Shown here one piece after another: positions 43,843 through 52,438 of a stretch of 64,000 nt of DNA. The stretch comes from UBA2336 sp964538575. Lineage in GTDB: Bacteria; Bacteroidota; Bacteroidia; Cytophagales; Cyclobacteriaceae. Each line of letters starts with the position of its first letter. Position 1 is the first letter of the stretch. Where the stretch lies: positions 9,000-72,999 of the forward strand of contig CAZIGG010000001.1 of NCBI GenBank assembly GCA_964538575.1, read 5' to 3'. The translations under genes were made by a program, and so were the position numbers. The notes under the pieces are model-generated. The model was not told the DNA's origin. It made no database searches and saw only the letters and a list, made by a program, of their open reading frames with translations.

Positions 43843-44223
43843 ATGAAACTTAAATCCAGTCATACCGCATTATTGACGGCAGTGTTTTTTACACTGGTGT
43901 TGCCCGCTAATGTGTTTGCCCAGGAAGATAAAATCAGTTTTGACGCTGAAATCCCTGCAAAAGAGATCACGAAGCAAGATCAGGAAACTCCTTCAGGCTC
44001 TGAAAATCCGGAAACCCGCATCAATAAGAACTCCACCCCAACAACTCAGGAACCTACAGTAATCCGGGATTCTGAACTGAAAAATGCTAAACCCGCTGTT
44101 AAAACAGTGGAAAAAGCCACAAAAGAGGACGAAAAAGTCCAAAAAAAGGAAGATGACCCGCTTTCCTTTAACTTCCTGTATTACATCATAGAAAAATTCA
44201 AGCTTTCTGACATAGTAGAATAA
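43843..44223 (+). CDS. Hypothetical secreted protein
   Basis: 126 residues. Signal peptide LLTAVFFTLVLPANVFAQ. A low-complexity, charged middle of about 70 residues (many E, K, T, P) is followed by a compact hydrophobic end LSFNFLYYIIEKFKLSDIVE that is probably the conserved functional part. I do not recognise the family. It sits 63 bp before the TonB receptor but has its own promoter; the receptor has a separate one, so a shared operon is uncertain. Confidence 0.65.
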   Translation: MKLKSSHTALLTAVFFTLVLPANVFAQEDKISFDAEIPAKEITKQDQETPSGSENPETRINKNSTPTTQEPTVIRDSELKNAKPAVKTVEKATKEDEKVQKKEDDPLSFNFLYYIIEKFKLSDIVE

Positions 44224-44262
44224 GCCAACATATTTCTGTTGCTGGTTTTTTAATTGAATTTA

Positions 44263-44270
44263 TATATTTG
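44263..44270 (+). promoter_or_regulatory. -7 box of the TonB receptor gene
   Basis: TATATTTG matches TAnnTTTG. It is embedded in the palindrome that reaches the start codon, giving a very short leader. Confidence 0.55.
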
Positions 44271-44288
44271 CAACATTGTTGCAAATAT
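44264..44288. promoter_or_regulatory. Perfect palindrome, probable metalloregulator operator
   Basis: Arms ATATTTGCAAC (44264-44274) and GTTGCAAATAT (44278-44288) are exact complements separated by ATT. The site covers the -7 box and the first two bases of the ATG at 44287, so a bound dimer would block transcription. A Fur-family protein such as the one encoded at 29337-29747 is the likeliest ligand (inference). Confidence 0.75.
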
Positions 44289-46659
44289 GGTGCGTGTTTT
44301 AATTGCTGTTCTTTTTCTAGTCTGTAGCGTGCCGGCCTTGTATGGACAGAACTGCAACCTGGTTCTCAGCGGTATTGTTCAGGAAAAAGACGGTAACGTG
44401 CTGCCGGGTGCAACACTGCTTCTTTCCGATAAAACTACAGTCACTTCCGCAGATGGAAGATTTGAATTGCGTGGGCTTTGCCCCGGTCATGTTACGTTAA
44501 CCGTCCGGTACATTGGTTACAACGAATCTCATGTTGAGATAAGTCTCATCGATAATAAGCAGCTTGTTGTTACCCTGATCCCTTCTGAAACTGCATTGGA
44601 CGCTGTTGAGATCAGCGAAAACATAACACGTTCAGGCCTTACCAACGCAACCTATGGCTTGTCGAAAGAAGAGCTTGAACATTTCAGCGGAAAGTCGCTG
44701 GGTGAAGCGTTAAAACGTGTACCGGGTGTCAGCGCCCTGCAAACCGGCCCGGCAATTTTTAAACCTGTTATAGACGGATTGCACAGTCAGCGCATTCTCA
44801 TTCTTAACAATGGCATCCGGCAGGAAGGCCAGCAATGGGGTGTTGAGCATGCCCCGGAGATCGATCCGTTTATCGCATCGGAAATACGGGTTGTTAAAGG
44901 TTCGGAAGCTGTACGATACGGCTCTGATGCCATTGGCGGTGTGATAATTGTTGATACACCTCCCATGCACCAGGCGCAAAAGTTTGGCGGTGAATTAAAC
45001 GCTGGAATTTTTTCCAACAACCGGATGGGTGTTTTCTCAGGCTTGCTGGAAGGCGGCTTCAAAAAATTTGAAAACACCAGTTGGCGCATACAAAGCTCGG
45101 TTAAAAAGGGTGGTGATTATTCCGCGCCTGATTATGTGCTGTCCAATACGGGAGTTGAAGAATTAAATTTTTCAGGCGCCCTGGGATGGAAAGAGGATGA
45201 TCGCGGAGCAGAAGTTTACTTCAGCAGCTTTAATACAGAAATTGGAATACTGCGTGCCGCGCATACCGGCAGTCTGGACGATCTCGACAGCGCTATTCGC
45301 AACGAGCGGCCTTTGTATATTGAAGACTTTACCTATGCTATTAACCCTCCGAGTCAAAAAATTAATCATCAGTTACTGAAAGTAAGCGCCTTTAAAAAAA
45401 TCTCCGGGGTTGGAACGCTGAACTTCTTATATGGCTGGCAATTAAATCAGCGTAAAGAATTTGACATCCGGAGACAATCGCAAGAAGGTAAGCCTGCATT
45501 GTCTCTTAATTTATTCAGCAATGTGCTGGATGTTTTTCTTAATCATACGCTTGCCGGAATGGAGGGAAGCATTGGCGTTAATGGAACCTATAAAGACAAT
45601 TCGAATGTGCCGGGTACAGATATTCGCCCGTTGATCCCGAATTATAAACAGTTCAACGGGGGGCTGTTCCTGATCGAAAAATTCAGAAAGAACAAGTGGC
45701 TGCTGGAGGGCGGGGCAAGATTTGATTATCAATATTTGCAAGTACTCACATTCATCAATAACCAGGATCTCGTTAAGCCAGAATTCAACTTCCTCTACGT
45801 TTCCGGTTCACTCGGAGCTTCCTATTACATAAATGAGTTTGCGCGGATAACTTCTCATGCCGGGGTATCCATGCGGCCTCCTCATGTAAGTGAGCTGTAC
45901 AGTGAAGGGCTTCATCACGGCACGGCTGCCATCGAGCGTGGATTGATGAACCAGGATGGGTTCCAAACCGATCAATCGCTTATCCGAAATGAGGTTTCAA
46001 CCAAATTCACCAACGGCTTCCAGCTTATCCGGAAAACATTTTCGCTCGAGATTTCGGCATACGTTAATCACATTTCAAACTATGTGTTTCTAAAACCGGT
46101 AAGCACAGCGTTAACCATTCGCGGATATTTCCCGGTATTTGATTACGCCCAGACGGAAGCGATTTTAACCGGGATTGACGGACTTATACACTGGGATGTG
46201 AGCAAACACGTTGAATATGCGGGTACATTTGCGTACCTGTATGCAAAAGATGTCACCCACAATGATGTGCTTACATTTATTCCTCCCGCACAGATGGAGC
46301 ATGCCGTAACCTGGCATCTGCTTACAAAAAGGAAGCGGGATTTTTTCTTTACGGTAAGCATGCCGGTTGCTTTTAAGCAAACCCGGGCGCCCATAACCGT
46401 TTACCCGGGTGATGTACACGAATATGAAGGCAGTAAGGTTTTTGATTTCGCACCCGCACCTGACGGCTATGTTTTGCTAAACACGGAGGCTGGAATCAAG
46501 TTCCCGTTAAAAGATCACACGCTTTCGGTTTCGCTGGGGGGCGAGAACTTACTCAATACTTCATACCGGGTGTACATGAACCGGCTGCGTTATTTTGCCG
46601 ATGAGCCCGGCACAAATTTTATGCTGCGCGTAAAATACAATTTCCACAGTGACGAATAA
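44287..46659 (+). CDS. TonB-dependent receptor, probable metal (zinc?) type
   Basis: 790 residues from the ATG at 44287 (an upstream TTG at 44254 lies in the promoter). Signal peptide VLIAVLFLVCSVPALYG, a CarboxypepD_reg-like domain at about 25-105 (SGIVQEKDGNVLPGATLLLS), plug at about 115-235 (GEALKRVPGVSALQTGPAIF; AVRYGSDAIGGVIIVDTPP) and a 22-strand barrel. The segment SELYSEGLHHGTAAIERG resembles ZnuD-like zinc receptors. It transports a ligand through the outer membrane using TonB-ExbBD. The palindrome in its promoter and the acidic lipoprotein downstream fit metal-regulated uptake. Confidence 0.88.
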   Translation: MVRVLIAVLFLVCSVPALYGQNCNLVLSGIVQEKDGNVLPGATLLLSDKTTVTSADGRFELRGLCPGHVTLTVRYIGYNESHVEISLIDNKQLVVTLIPSETALDAVEISENITRSGLTNATYGLSKEELEHFSGKSLGEALKRVPGVSALQTGPAIFKPVIDGLHSQRILILNNGIRQEGQQWGVEHAPEIDPFIASEIRVVKGSEAVRYGSDAIGGVIIVDTPPMHQAQKFGGELNAGIFSNNRMGVFSGLLEGGFKKFENTSWRIQSSVKKGGDYSAPDYVLSNTGVEELNFSGALGWKEDDRGAEVYFSSFNTEIGILRAAHTGSLDDLDSAIRNERPLYIEDFTYAINPPSQKINHQLLKVSAFKKISGVGTLNFLYGWQLNQRKEFDIRRQSQEGKPALSLNLFSNVLDVFLNHTLAGMEGSIGVNGTYKDNSNVPGTDIRPLIPNYKQFNGGLFLIEKFRKNKWLLEGGARFDYQYLQVLTFINNQDLVKPEFNFLYVSGSLGASYYINEFARITSHAGVSMRPPHVSELYSEGLHHGTAAIERGLMNQDGFQTDQSLIRNEVSTKFTNGFQLIRKTFSLEISAYVNHISNYVFLKPVSTALTIRGYFPVFDYAQTEAILTGIDGLIHWDVSKHVEYAGTFAYLYAKDVTHNDVLTFIPPAQMEHAVTWHLLTKRKRDFFFTVSMPVAFKQTRAPITVYPGDVHEYEGSKVFDFAPAPDGYVLLNTEAGIKFPLKDHTLSVSLGGENLLNTSYRVYMNRLRYFADEPGTNFMLRVKYNFHSDE

Positions 46660-46679
46660 GACCGTACTTTTAACTGAAC

Positions 46680-47273
46680 ATGACAATGAAAAATCAAACT
46701 TTACTTTGCACGCTAAACAGGTTTAGCCTGTCCTTATCTGTTATTTCAGCCTTGCTTTTTGCGGGTTGCAGTGACGACCCTCAGGCTACAAATGAGGAAG
46801 AGGTAATCACAACATTTATTGTTACCCTGATACCGGCTGTTAACCCAACGCCCGCAGCAGGTGATACCATCAGGCTTAGCTGGGATGACACCAACCTCGA
46901 TGCAATTGTTGATGCCAGCGAAGTGATCACAAGCGGCCCCTTACGCGTAAATGAAAAATACAACGCCTCTATTCAACTCCTTAACAAAAGTGTCGATCCG
47001 GAGATTGACATTAGTGAAGAGGTTAAAGAGGAGGATGAGGAACATATTTTTTGTTTTACCGTTACGAATGTGAAGATCTCAATAACAAATCCGGATAAAG
47101 ATAAACACGGATTGCCGGTAGGGTTGACATCCACCTGGACAACCACAACGGCCAGTATCGGAACGGTAACCATAATTCTGCGGCATCAGCCCGGAGTTAA
47201 AACAGGAGATTGCCCCGGGGCGGGCGAAACCGATGCCAGTATTACATTTAATGTTGAAGTTGCAAACCCTTAA
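46680..47273 (+). CDS. Lipoprotein, 'type 1 periplasmic binding fold superfamily' type
   Basis: 197 residues (ATG at 46680; a second ATG at 46686). Lipobox SALLFAGCSDD with Cys near 30. The body resembles a Bacteroidota family carrying that database name: EEEVITTFIVTLIPA, IQLLNKSVDPEIDISEEVKE, an acidic EVKEEDEEH stretch and a strand-rich end with TVTIILRHQPG. It lies 20 bp after the TonB receptor, so it is probably its surface or periplasmic partner. The acidic and His residues could hold metal; this is inference. Confidence 0.75.
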   Translation: MTMKNQTLLCTLNRFSLSLSVISALLFAGCSDDPQATNEEEVITTFIVTLIPAVNPTPAAGDTIRLSWDDTNLDAIVDASEVITSGPLRVNEKYNASIQLLNKSVDPEIDISEEVKEEDEEHIFCFTVTNVKISITNPDKDKHGLPVGLTSTWTTTTASIGTVTIILRHQPGVKTGDCPGAGETDASITFNVEVANP

Positions 47274-47283
47274 CAGCGTTTTT

Positions 47284-48027
47284 CTATAATTCCTTTTTTA
47301 CCAGGAATTGCCCGAGGTCTTTCAGGTTAAGAATGCCTTCGTAGTAGGCTTTACCAAAGATCACGGCAAATACGCCCATATCGTTCAGGCGCTTGATGTC
47401 GTCAACACCGCGAATGCCTCCGCTGGCCAGCACGCAAATTTCCGGGAACTTGTCGATAATGTTCTTGTAAAATTCAAAGGCGGGGCCTTCCAGCACACCA
47501 TCGCGCGATACGTCTGTACTTTTAACATACTTCAATCCGCGGGAGTAAAAATACTCAAGGTGTTCGAACAACGTAAGTTCGGATTTACTTTGCCAGCCGC
47601 GAAACAAAAGATTCATTGACTTCATGTCCGTCACGTCCGCACCAAGCGTAATTTTTTCCCGGCCATAGGAGACAATCCACGAAGCAAAGAGTTCAGCGTT
47701 TGTTACGGCAATGCTCGATGCTGTTATAAAATCGGCTCCCGATTCATAGGCCTTGCTAATGTCGCCATCGTTGGAGATACCGCCCGTAAAATCAATTTTC
47801 AAGTCTGTATGTCCGGCAATCGCCTCAACAACGTGATAATTAACCGGACTTCCGCGTTCTGCGCCATCCAAATCCACGAGATGGATTACATCGATGCCGT
47901 GGTCTTCAAAACGCTTAGCCAGGTCCAGCGGGTTTTCATCATACGCTTTTTCGCTGGTGGGGTCACCTTTGCGCATTTTAACAACTCTGCCCTTGCGGAT
48001 GGCTATGGATGGAATTACCTGTATCAT
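47284..48027 (-). CDS. HisA-family TIM-barrel protein lacking one catalytic Asp
   Basis: 247 residues from the ATG at 48027; an upstream ATG at 48129 would add a non-homologous 34-residue leader. Alignment by eye with HisA (ProFAR isomerase): VIPSIAIRKGRVVKMRKG stands where HisA has PAIDL, so the first catalytic Asp is Ala9. GADVTDMKSMNLLFRGW keeps the second Asp (131). The phosphate sites (DFTGGISND, STDVSRDGVLEG, LASGGIRGVDD) are mostly kept. No other his gene is nearby. It may be a HisA paralogue with another role; the database name is likely hisA. Confidence 0.85.
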   Translation of the reverse strand: MIQVIPSIAIRKGRVVKMRKGDPTSEKAYDENPLDLAKRFEDHGIDVIHLVDLDGAERGSPVNYHVVEAIAGHTDLKIDFTGGISNDGDISKAYESGADFITASSIAVTNAELFASWIVSYGREKITLGADVTDMKSMNLLFRGWQSKSELTLFEHLEYFYSRGLKYVKSTDVSRDGVLEGPAFEFYKNIIDKFPEICVLASGGIRGVDDIKRLNDMGVFAVIFGKAYYEGILNLKDLGQFLVKKEL

Positions 48028-48172
48028 TTCACTCGTTCGGATCGCTAAAATACCACAACCCGCTGAAACATCATCAGTTTTTCTGAATTTACTGTCGCCA
48101 GGCGGCAGGACTTTTGCAAAGCAGCACATAAAATATCCTTACCTTTAACTACCACGTGAAAACAGAAAACGT

Positions 48173-49762
48173 ATGAATCGACTGAGCGTAATCGTTTGTT
48201 TACTGCTGATTTCTCAAACAGCTTTTTCACAGGCCAAAATCCGCAGGCTACCAAACTCGATTAATAATCCGGCTATAAATGTTTTTGCCCCGTTCATCAG
48301 CCTGGACGGTTCATCGATACTGTTCACCTCGGACTACGCGAATGATAATGGGGCGCTCGTGTATTACAGCCAGCGGGAGAGTGGCGATTGGAAACAGCCT
48401 GTTGAACTTCCCAAACATCTCAATACAAAGTTAAATCTACTCAAGGGCTATTCGTTAAGTCCGGATGGCAAAACGCTTTACATTACATCCGCAAAATCAG
48501 GCGGAGTAGGAGGGTTCGATATTTGGGCCAGTGAACGTACAGGCACTACGTGGTCACCGCTTAAGAATCTTTTTCTTCCCATAAACACCCGGGGAAATGA
48601 GGGGTGCGCGACTTTCACCCCGGATGGTAACACAATCTACTTTATGCGTTGCGATAAGATGGATATGGAGAAGGCCGACAAGTGTAAAATATTTATGGCT
48701 GCAAAAAAGCCAGGCACTGAACAATGGGGCGAACCTGTTGAGCTTCCGGCAAACATCAACACCGGTAATTCACAAACGCCACGCATTGCCGCGGATGGTG
48801 AAACACTGATTTTCTCATCCGACAAAATAACGCCCAATAAAGGCGGAATGGATTTGTATGTTACCAAACTTAAGGATGGAGCCTGGTCTGACCCCTTACC
48901 GATTGATGCCGCGAATACACAAAAAGACGACCAGTACATAAGCATGCAGGCGAACGGACGATATGTTTTAAAAGAAGCGCCCGGAAAATATAAAAGTGAA
49001 ATAGTGGAGTATCTTCTGCCGGACGACCTGCGCCCCAGGGGAATAATGAGGGTTGAAGGATTTATTAAAGATGCTGGCGGCAAGGCCACACCGGCATACC
49101 TTTCCGTATTTGATCTTTATAATAACAAGCGCATTCTTAGTGCCCGGCCGGAAAGTGACGGCTCATTCTTCTTTTATTTATTAGAAGGTAATGCATATGA
49201 ACTGTCTATCGATCATGAGCAGGGAACCTATACGTATTTCTCAAAACAATACGACCTGATGCACGATGATGCACTGCGAACCGATAAGATCAATGTTGTG
49301 CTGAAACCTGTTGCAGCCGGAGATGAGCTTGTACTGGATGGCCTTCGCTTCATACCGAATAAGCTCGAACTCGATAATAATGCAGAGTCGGAATTGAGAA
49401 GACTTACCCGCCTGATGAAAAACACACCGTTTGATTTTGAATTACAAGTATTGTTATCCGGATACCTGGAGGATTCCGTTCAAACATCACCCGGCCTGAC
49501 TGAAGTTATTGTTGATTCAACCCATGTTGTGCTGCAAAAGGTTGACTCGCTTGGTCAGCTTTCAACCCAGGATAGCCTGATCGTTAAAACCCGGTATCAT
49601 AACGATCGAACGCAAAAAGAAGCAAACGTTATTATTGATAAGCTGGTAGCTTCGGGCATTGACCCCGGCCGACTAACAATGTTTGTTAATGCCCGGCAGG
49701 AAGACATTATTGAAAACCGGAAAACCGTGATTAAGATCATTGCCCGGCCAAAGCGCAACTAA
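48173..49762 (+). CDS. PD40 beta-propeller protein with OmpA-like end
   Basis: 529 residues with a signal peptide (SVIVCLLLISQTAFSQA). TolB-like PD40 blades lie in 35-265 (FAPFISLDGSSILFTSDY, GYSLSPDGKTLYITSAKSGG, GCATFTPDGNTIYFMRCDK, RIAADGETLIFSSDK). A carboxypeptidase-regulatory-like beta segment follows (VEGFIKDAGGKATPAYLSVF), then a degenerate OmpA-type region from about 395 (LDGLRFIPNKLELDNNAESE). It is probably anchored to peptidoglycan or the outer membrane. Stop codons interlock with the convergent DUF2911 gene. Confidence 0.82.
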   Translation: MNRLSVIVCLLLISQTAFSQAKIRRLPNSINNPAINVFAPFISLDGSSILFTSDYANDNGALVYYSQRESGDWKQPVELPKHLNTKLNLLKGYSLSPDGKTLYITSAKSGGVGGFDIWASERTGTTWSPLKNLFLPINTRGNEGCATFTPDGNTIYFMRCDKMDMEKADKCKIFMAAKKPGTEQWGEPVELPANINTGNSQTPRIAADGETLIFSSDKITPNKGGMDLYVTKLKDGAWSDPLPIDAANTQKDDQYISMQANGRYVLKEAPGKYKSEIVEYLLPDDLRPRGIMRVEGFIKDAGGKATPAYLSVFDLYNNKRILSARPESDGSFFFYLLEGNAYELSIDHEQGTYTYFSKQYDLMHDDALRTDKINVVLKPVAAGDELVLDGLRFIPNKLELDNNAESELRRLTRLMKNTPFDFELQVLLSGYLEDSVQTSPGLTEVIVDSTHVVLQKVDSLGQLSTQDSLIVKTRYHNDRTQKEANVIIDKLVASGIDPGRLTMFVNARQEDIIENRKTVIKIIARPKRN

Positions 49763-50310
49763 TGCGAGAAGGGAACGGCAACAACGGTGTTGTCCCACAA
49801 CAAAACCATTTCGGTTTGTTCGCCCACTTTTTCGAATACAATGGTGAACTGTTCAAAGATCCGGTCTTGTATCACAGCATGAACAGGAACGCTTAAAACA
49901 TCAAGCGAAGGATTTCGGTCGGCCTCACCTTTGTGGTTGATGCCCCACTGCCCATGCTGAGAATTAAAAATAACAGTCCATACAGTACTGTCCGGGATAG
50001 TCCACAATGTATACTTACCGGGAGCAAGGGTTTCCCCTTCAATTATAATGGACTTATTGGTTTCAAATGTCGTTGCTTCGTTGGCTCCGGTTCGCCAAAC
50101 CTTGCCGTAGGGCACAAGCTCACCAAAGATTTTGCGGCCTCTTTTTGAAGGACGGTTATACAATACTTTTAATTTGAGATTGCCTTCGGAATAGCTCACC
50201 TCTTCTTCCGGACTTAGCGATTTTTCATTTCTGCGTTGAATGCGTTGAACCAGCAGAAGCACCGCAATCAGGGCTACACCTACAGCCAAAAAGACTAAAA
50301 AACGTTTCAT
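49759..50310 (-). CDS. DUF2911 family protein
   Basis: 183 residues. An N-terminal membrane helix (FLVFLAVGVALIAVLLLVQR) is followed by a periplasmic beta domain: LKVLYNRPSKRGRKIFGELV, PYGKVWRTGANEATTFETNK, EGETLAPGKYTLWTIPDST and WGINHKGEADR. These are the DUF2911 marks; the fold is beta-sandwich-like, with no known activity. Single gene, convergent with the PD40 protein. Confidence 0.88.
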   Translation of the reverse strand: MKRFLVFLAVGVALIAVLLLVQRIQRRNEKSLSPEEEVSYSEGNLKLKVLYNRPSKRGRKIFGELVPYGKVWRTGANEATTFETNKSIIIEGETLAPGKYTLWTIPDSTVWTVIFNSQHGQWGINHKGEADRNPSLDVLSVPVHAVIQDRIFEQFTIVFEKVGEQTEMVLLWDNTVVAVPFSH

Positions 50311-50402
50311 TGCTCGCTTCTAAATTCTGGTTTACTCCTTCAACAGAACGCAAAACATACGATAATTTCGAATGTTTTCTATAGAAAGTAGCGGAATCGT
50401 CC

Positions 50403-50410
50403 TATTTTTG
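50403..50410 (+). promoter_or_regulatory. Candidate -7 box for the 40-residue membrane protein
   Basis: TATTTTTG followed by GC fits TAnnTTTG exactly and lies 20 bp before the ATG at 50431. Confidence 0.5.
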
Positions 50411-50430
50411 GCATTCTAACGCTACCGCTT

Positions 50431-50553
50431 ATGTTCGATGCATCCTGGACTCCATTTTACGTGGTAATTGCCCTGTTTGTTTTGGCGATTGTTTCACCGT
50501 GGATTTTCCCCAATAAAATGGTCAGCAAAAACAAGCACGATAACAAGTTTTAA
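50431..50553 (+). CDS. Small single-helix membrane protein (40 aa)
   Basis: ATG-initiated frame of 40 codons: FDASWTPFYVVIALFVLAIV forms one membrane helix after a short N-terminus, then SPWIFPNKM and a basic end (SKNKHDNKF). It has its own -7 box and ends 19 bp before the LOG gene, suggesting co-transcription. I do not recognise a family. The clean helix, positive-inside end and promoter placement argue for a real gene. Confidence 0.55.
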   Translation: MFDASWTPFYVVIALFVLAIVSPWIFPNKMVSKNKHDNKF

Positions 50554-50572
50554 ACCGGCTTTTAGCCCCCAC

Positions 50573-51106
50573 ATGAACATCTGCGTTTTTTGTGGATCTT
50601 CTTCCGGAAACAATCCCATTTATGCCCGTGCTGCAAAGGAGCTTGGCTACAGGCTTGCAAAGGGTAAGCACACATTAATTTATGGAGGCGGCAACGTTGG
50701 CCTGATGGGCATAGTTGCCGATGCCGTGCTTGAAAATAACGGGGAAGTGATCGGCATTATCCCGAAATTTTTAATGGACCGGGAAGTGGGGCATGCGGGC
50801 CTTACCTCGCTTGAGGTTGTAACCAGCATGCATGAGCGGAAAAAAAGAATGGCCGATCTTTCTGATGCATTTGTTGCCATTCCTGGCGGCTGGGGAACAC
50901 TCGAAGAACTTGCTGAAATTCTAACCTGGAAACAGCTTGGATTACTGACACAGCCTGTTGCGGTGCTTAATATTAACGGGTTCTTTGACCCCCTGCTGGC
51001 ACAAATGAAATCTATGGTGGATGAAGGGTTTCTTCACGAAGAAAATTTCAAATCAATCAAAAGCAGCGATTCCCCGGCAGAAATGTTATCTGCGTTAATA
51101 CCGTAA
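50573..51106 (+). CDS. LOG-family nucleotide phosphoribohydrolase (TIGR00730)
   Basis: 177 residues from the ATG at 50573, where the family begins (NICVFCGSSSGNNPIYARAA). The catalytic/phosphate signature is AIPGGWGTLEELAEILTWKQ, with HTLIYGGGNVGLMGIVADAV before it and MHERKKRMADLSDAF between. LOG enzymes cut the N-glycosidic bond of cytokinin or AMP-like monophosphates; in bacteria the usual role is nucleotide clean-up. The open frame upstream to 50468 lies in another gene and is not part of it. Confidence 0.93.
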   Translation: MNICVFCGSSSGNNPIYARAAKELGYRLAKGKHTLIYGGGNVGLMGIVADAVLENNGEVIGIIPKFLMDREVGHAGLTSLEVVTSMHERKKRMADLSDAFVAIPGGWGTLEELAEILTWKQLGLLTQPVAVLNINGFFDPLLAQMKSMVDEGFLHEENFKSIKSSDSPAEMLSALIP

Positions 51107-51158
51107 CCGGGGGTATACTTCTTTACGTTAAATTTGTTTTAACTTGAAGTGGACTACC

Positions 51159-52403
51159 ATGAGAAATCTGCTGCTTGTTTTCCTTGTTTTTTCTCTTGCA
51201 ACGGCTCAGGCTCAAACGTTAGGGTTTACCTTTCCTGAAGGCCGGAAGCGGGCAGATATTCCCATTCAGATTCATAATAATCTCGTTGTTGTATCGGTGA
51301 TCATTAACGGAACGCTTCCGCTGAAATTCATTGTCGATACCGGAGTGCGCACCGCTATCCTGACGCAGAAAATGTTTTCTGATATTCTAGAATTAAAGTA
51401 CACCAGAAAGTATACAATAGCCGGGCCCGGAGGAAACAAACTGGTTGATGCATATATTACAAACAACGTTTCGATATCCATGCCCGGATTAAATGGTATG
51501 CCCGGCATTGAGGGCAGGGGTCATACGCTCTTGGTGCTCGATCAGGATTTATTAGAATTACGAAATTACCTGGGTGTAGATGTTCATGGCATTCTTGGCT
51601 ATGAGCTTTTCAGCAGGTTTGTCATCCGGATTGATTATAAAAAGAAAGTTATGACGCTGTACACTCCGGAAAAATTCCGGCCCGGAAGAAAGTATCAGGA
51701 GCTGCCCATGGTAATAGAAGATACAAAGCCTTTTATTCTTACTCCCCTTAACATCGATCCTGACAATATTCTTACCGCAAAGCTTTTGGTTGATACCGGA
51801 GCAAGCCACAGCCTGATGCTGGAACCAACTTCCGATAAGCGGATTGTTGTTCCTCAAAACAGAGTAAGCACGGTATTGGGAAGAGCGATCGGTGGGGTGA
51901 TTACCGGAAAGACCGGCAGAATTGAATCCGTTGAGTTCGGAAAATTTACCTTGCAAAAGGTGATCACCAATTTTCCTGATTCCAACAGTTACCTCGATAC
52001 GCTGAAGCATGCAATTACGTTTCGCAATGGTTCTGTGGGCGGTGAAATTTTAAGTCGATTCACCGTAGTTTTTAATTTCCCGCATGGAAAGCTGTACTTA
52101 AAGAAAAATGCAGACTTTAAAAAGTCTTTCTTTCTTAACCTGAGCGGGCTTGAAATGAAAGCGAAGGGATCCAGGCTTGATGTTTACGAGGTGATGGACG
52201 TCCGTGATCTGTCACCGGCCATGCAAGCGGGTATTTTACAGGGCGACCTGATCATTTCTGTTAATGGCCTGTTAACAAAGGACCTGAAACTCCATCAGCT
52301 CAATGCGTTGCTTAATTCCTCTCCCGGTAAGAAGGTCCGTGTTGAAATTGAACGGAACAAGGTCAGGCAAAGGTTAGAGTTCAGGCTCGAAAGTCAGATT
52401 TAA
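51159..52403 (+). CDS. Double aspartyl protease-like protein with PDZ domain
   Basis: 414 residues from the ATG at 51159 (a TTG at 51144 is less likely). Signal peptide LLLVFLVFSLATAQAQ. Two retropepsin-like halves, each with a DTG motif: LKFIVDTGVRTAILTQ near 60 and LLVDTGASHSLMLEP near 216. A C-terminal PDZ domain (about 330-410) contains DLSPAMQAGILQGDLIISVN. It is probably a periplasmic or secreted peptidase. Similar PDZ-aspartyl proteins are common in Bacteroidota and usually uncharacterised. Confidence 0.85.
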   Translation: MRNLLLVFLVFSLATAQAQTLGFTFPEGRKRADIPIQIHNNLVVVSVIINGTLPLKFIVDTGVRTAILTQKMFSDILELKYTRKYTIAGPGGNKLVDAYITNNVSISMPGLNGMPGIEGRGHTLLVLDQDLLELRNYLGVDVHGILGYELFSRFVIRIDYKKKVMTLYTPEKFRPGRKYQELPMVIEDTKPFILTPLNIDPDNILTAKLLVDTGASHSLMLEPTSDKRIVVPQNRVSTVLGRAIGGVITGKTGRIESVEFGKFTLQKVITNFPDSNSYLDTLKHAITFRNGSVGGEILSRFTVVFNFPHGKLYLKKNADFKKSFFLNLSGLEMKAKGSRLDVYEVMDVRDLSPAMQAGILQGDLIISVNGLLTKDLKLHQLNALLNSSPGKKVRVEIERNKVRQRLEFRLESQI

Positions 52404-52438
52404 CCGCATCTTTCACTAAGATTTATTAGTTTCCATAA

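Noticed and set aside
48028..48129. N-terminal extension of the HisA-like protein
   Set aside because: HisA proteins begin at the IQVIPSI segment; the extra 34 residues look like translated leader DNA.
50468..50572. N-terminal extension of the LOG protein
   Set aside because: It overlaps the 40-residue membrane protein in another frame, and LOG proteins begin at NICVFCGSSSG.
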